Shown here: piece by piece, positions 61,876-64,000 of the stretch | Numbering within the stretch: the stretch's first letter is position 1 | Layout of the letters: every line of letters starts with the position of its first letter | Assembly: GCA_021798875.1 (NCBI GenBank) | Contig: JAJZBN010000008.1 | Location: 1-64,000, forward strand | DNA from: a bacterium | GTDB lineage: Bacteria > SZUA-79 > Acidulodesulfobacterales > Acidulodesulfobacteraceae | DNA length: 64,000 nt | Direction of reading: 5' to 3' | Made by a program: the position numbers and the translations under genes | The notes under the pieces: generated by a model | Told to the model about the DNA's origin: nothing | Database searches by the model: none | Seen by the model: the letters and a program-made list of their open reading frames with translations, nothing else

Positions 61876-63423
61876 ATGGTCGAAAAATCCCACGAAAGTT
61901 ATAAATGGATAGTTCTTGCCCTTGTCGTTGTTTCTTCCTTTATGGCTATACTCGACGTAAACATCGTAACGGTCGGAATCCCAAAAATGATGTCGCATTT
62001 CGGCATAAACGTTACTGATGCCGAATGGGTTATGATAGCTTATACGATAGCCTATTCCATAGTAATTCTTCCGATGGCATATATAAGACGAAGATGGGGA
62101 ATTAAGTATCCGTTTATTATTTCAATAATAGTTTTCGTAATAGGTTCCGCTTTATGCGGAGTTTCTCCGTCTTTTAGCGACCTTGTCATTTTTAGGGTAA
62201 TTCAGGCTATAGGCGGCGCAGGACTTACTCCTACCGGATTAACTCTTTTGGCTGAAGTTTTTCCTCCGGACGAAAGAGGCGAGGCAATGGGAATATGGTC
62301 TATAGGAGCAATGCTAGCGCCTGCGGTAGGTCCTGCTTTAGGGGGATATTTAGTTGATTACGTAGATTGGAGATGGATATTTTACGTTAACGTGCCTATA
62401 GGAATTATTTCGGTTTTAGGAGCAATAGCCATTCTTACTCACGATATACCGGTTAAAAAATATATTAAAAAATTTGATTTTCTGGGTTTTCTTTTCATGT
62501 CGTTATCAATGGCTTCTTTATTATACGCTCTAAATGAAGGGCAGACGCTCGGATGGCACGCTCCTATAATAATTCAGTCGGAAGTAATAAGCGGTTTTTC
62601 GTGCGTTTTTTTTATAATAACCGAACTATTTGTCAAAACACCTCTTCTCAATTTGGATATTTTTAAAAATTATAATTTCGTTATTGCATTTATAGTAAAT
62701 ATGGTAAGAGCCGTAGGGATTTTCGGAGCTATGTTTCTTTTGCCGCTTTTTATAGAAAACGTTATGAACTATAATGCTATGCACGCTGGCATTCTTATGG
62801 CTCCTACCGCTATTGCCGTGGCTATAGTGTCTCCATTTTCAGGAAAAATATCCGATAGGATAGGTCCTAGATACCCGTTATTTGCCGGATTATTAATTGT
62901 GGCTTATTCAATGTTCCTGTTCGATAATCTTTCATTGAATACAAGCATTTACGACATAATTGTAAATCAGCTTATAAGAGGCGTAGGTATCGGACTTTTG
63001 AATGCTCCGGTTATGAGCGCCGCTTTAAATTCGGTAAAAAAAGAGCTTATACCGGAAGCGTCGGGGTTAATTCCCGTTTCGCTGCAGGTTGGAGCATCAT
63101 TTGGAATTGCGTATATAGGCAATGAGCTTGTCGTCAGACAGACCTATCATTTAAATCAGTATGCAAGAGATATAAAATACAATTCAAATGCTTATAACAA
63201 TGTGATGCATTTTATTAACGGAGATTTAGTTTCAAGGGCAGCCGGTTATTTCAGGCCTGGAACGATATATCCCGGTCCTGCGCACGGTTTTTTTGACGAA
63301 ATCGTTCAAATGCTTGCTTCAGTGGCTTCCTACGGAGATTCTTTCGCAATACTGGGATATATAACGCTCGGCGGAGCGGCAGTAGCTTTTTTTATTAAAA
63401 ATAAAAGGTATAATAATAAATAA
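61876..63423 (+). CDS. DHA2-family (EmrB/QacA-type) MFS exporter
   Basis: The 515-residue transporter has about 14 transmembrane helices and the family motifs (FMAILDVNIVTVGIPKMM; RVIQAIGGAGLTPTGLTLL; GAMLAPAVGPALGGYL). It would export drugs or other hydrophobic compounds by proton antiport. EmrA-type adaptor genes are not beside it. It is probably co-transcribed with the TetR gene upstream. Confidence 0.92.
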   Translation: MVEKSHESYKWIVLALVVVSSFMAILDVNIVTVGIPKMMSHFGINVTDAEWVMIAYTIAYSIVILPMAYIRRRWGIKYPFIISIIVFVIGSALCGVSPSFSDLVIFRVIQAIGGAGLTPTGLTLLAEVFPPDERGEAMGIWSIGAMLAPAVGPALGGYLVDYVDWRWIFYVNVPIGIISVLGAIAILTHDIPVKKYIKKFDFLGFLFMSLSMASLLYALNEGQTLGWHAPIIIQSEVISGFSCVFFIITELFVKTPLLNLDIFKNYNFVIAFIVNMVRAVGIFGAMFLLPLFIENVMNYNAMHAGILMAPTAIAVAIVSPFSGKISDRIGPRYPLFAGLLIVAYSMFLFDNLSLNTSIYDIIVNQLIRGVGIGLLNAPVMSAALNSVKKELIPEASGLIPVSLQVGASFGIAYIGNELVVRQTYHLNQYARDIKYNSNAYNNVMHFINGDLVSRAAGYFRPGTIYPGPAHGFFDEIVQMLASVASYGDSFAILGYITLGGAAVAFFIKNKRYNNK

Positions 63424-63467
63424 CTAAATTAAATCAATAAATAAACACGTTAATTAATATAAAAAAC

Positions 63468-64000
63468 ATGGAAGACATACAAAAAAACAATTTGGTTTTT
63501 ACAGTTTCGGAACTTTCTCGTCTGATAAAGTCAGCGCTTGAAGATAATTTTTATAATATAAAAGTTAAAGGCGAGGTTTCCGGTTTAAAAACTAACTATG
63601 CGTCGGGTTATTATTTCGATATAAAAGACGAATTTGCAAAGCTAAAATGCATAATATTTAAAAGCGATTTGCGCAAAATAAAATGCGACTTAAAAGAAGG
63701 TATGTCCGTAACTGTTTACGGCAGGCTTAACCTGTACGAACCGAGAGGCGAATATAGTTTTATAGTATCTGAAATAGAACCTTTTGGTTACGGCGAACTT
63801 TATGTAATGTTTGAACGTTTAAAAGAAAAATTGAAACAAGAAGGACTTTTTGAAGAATCAAGAAAAAGAGCAATTCCTTTTTTGCCGGAAACTATAGGTA
63901 TAGTTACTTCAAAAAGCGGCGCCGTGCTTCATGATATGCTGAAAATAATATTTAATAGATTTAATAACGCATCCGTAATTTTTGCAAACGCCTCTGTCCA
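63468..64000 (+). CDS. xseA: Exodeoxyribonuclease VII large subunit, N-terminal part
   Basis: From the ATG at 63468 the frame is open to the window edge (177 codons seen). The N-terminal OB-fold nucleic-acid-binding domain matches XseA: FTVSELSRLIKSALEDNF, VKGEVSGLK, GYYFDIKDE, then YGRLNLYEPRGEYSF and the junction KRAIPFLPETIGIVTSKSGA. With XseB (39 kb) it forms exonuclease VII. The C-terminal catalytic part lies beyond the window. Confidence 0.93.
   Translation, partial: MEDIQKNNLVFTVSELSRLIKSALEDNFYNIKVKGEVSGLKTNYASGYYFDIKDEFAKLKCIIFKSDLRKIKCDLKEGMSVTVYGRLNLYEPRGEYSFIVSEIEPFGYGELYVMFERLKEKLKQEGLFEESRKRAIPFLPETIGIVTSKSGAVLHDMLKIIFNRFNNASVIFANASV

Overview
The window is AT-rich, gene-dense chromosomal DNA of a Gram-negative bacterium. 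It carries TolC/adaptor/RND efflux parts, a type IV pilus motor block (pilB, pilT, pilC with a pilS/pilR-type pair), two sigma-54 activators, a DUF3857/transglutaminase protein, DUF4388, and the rimP-nusA-infB-rbfA-nrnA-truB-rpsO-pnp block. This mix recalls Deltaproteobacteria in the broad sense. The sulfur and metal handling genes and the low GC would fit a sulfur-cycling, metal-exposed lineage such as the Sva0485 group, but that placement is inference only.

Region 1 (1-18.2 kb) is accessory. It opens with the 3' end of a copper-type P-ATPase gene and a decayed IS21 istA. Next come a DsrE-like gene and a TetR gene sharing one operator sequence, then an outer-membrane factor plus adaptor with no inner-membrane pump. 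The outer-membrane factor gene is split by a frameshift at an A9 run. A secreted protein of unknown function and a collapsed MNT-type toxin-antitoxin remnant follow. Sulfur/thiol genes come next: TauE/SafE exporter, a CX5C thioredoxin-like small protein, a Cys-rich DUF5714 protein, ArsR plus TusA-like, CcdA and TlpA. The region ends with a complete tolC-adaptor-RND operon on the minus strand.

Region 2 (18.3-39.2 kb) is mostly housekeeping and signalling: a beta-CASP nuclease, a PAS-GGDEF diguanylate cyclase, a PilN-like membrane protein, malate dehydrogenase, a CobO-type adenosyltransferase, DUF3857, tRNA-Leu(CAG), RNase R, a UbiB kinase, RibF, a histidine kinase/NtrC pair, and the minus-strand operon xseB-ispA-dxs-tlyA-TPR.

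Region 3 (39.3-50.2 kb) holds a small membrane protein, DUF4388, aroE, the type IV pilus genes and truA. Region 4 (50.3-60.6 kb) is the translation and RNA-processing operon, ending in an M16 peptidase. Region 5 (60.6-64 kb) has a DUF2301-like membrane protein, a TetR regulator with a DHA2 exporter, and the start of xseA.

The most notable non-gene signals are: a five-copy dispersed palindromic repeat built on GAATTCAATTC, one copy of which forms the C-terminus of TruB; the A9 frameshift; the shared TetR operator; an apparently leaderless TetR promoter whose spacer is a palindrome; and an intrinsic terminator lying directly against the rimP start codon.
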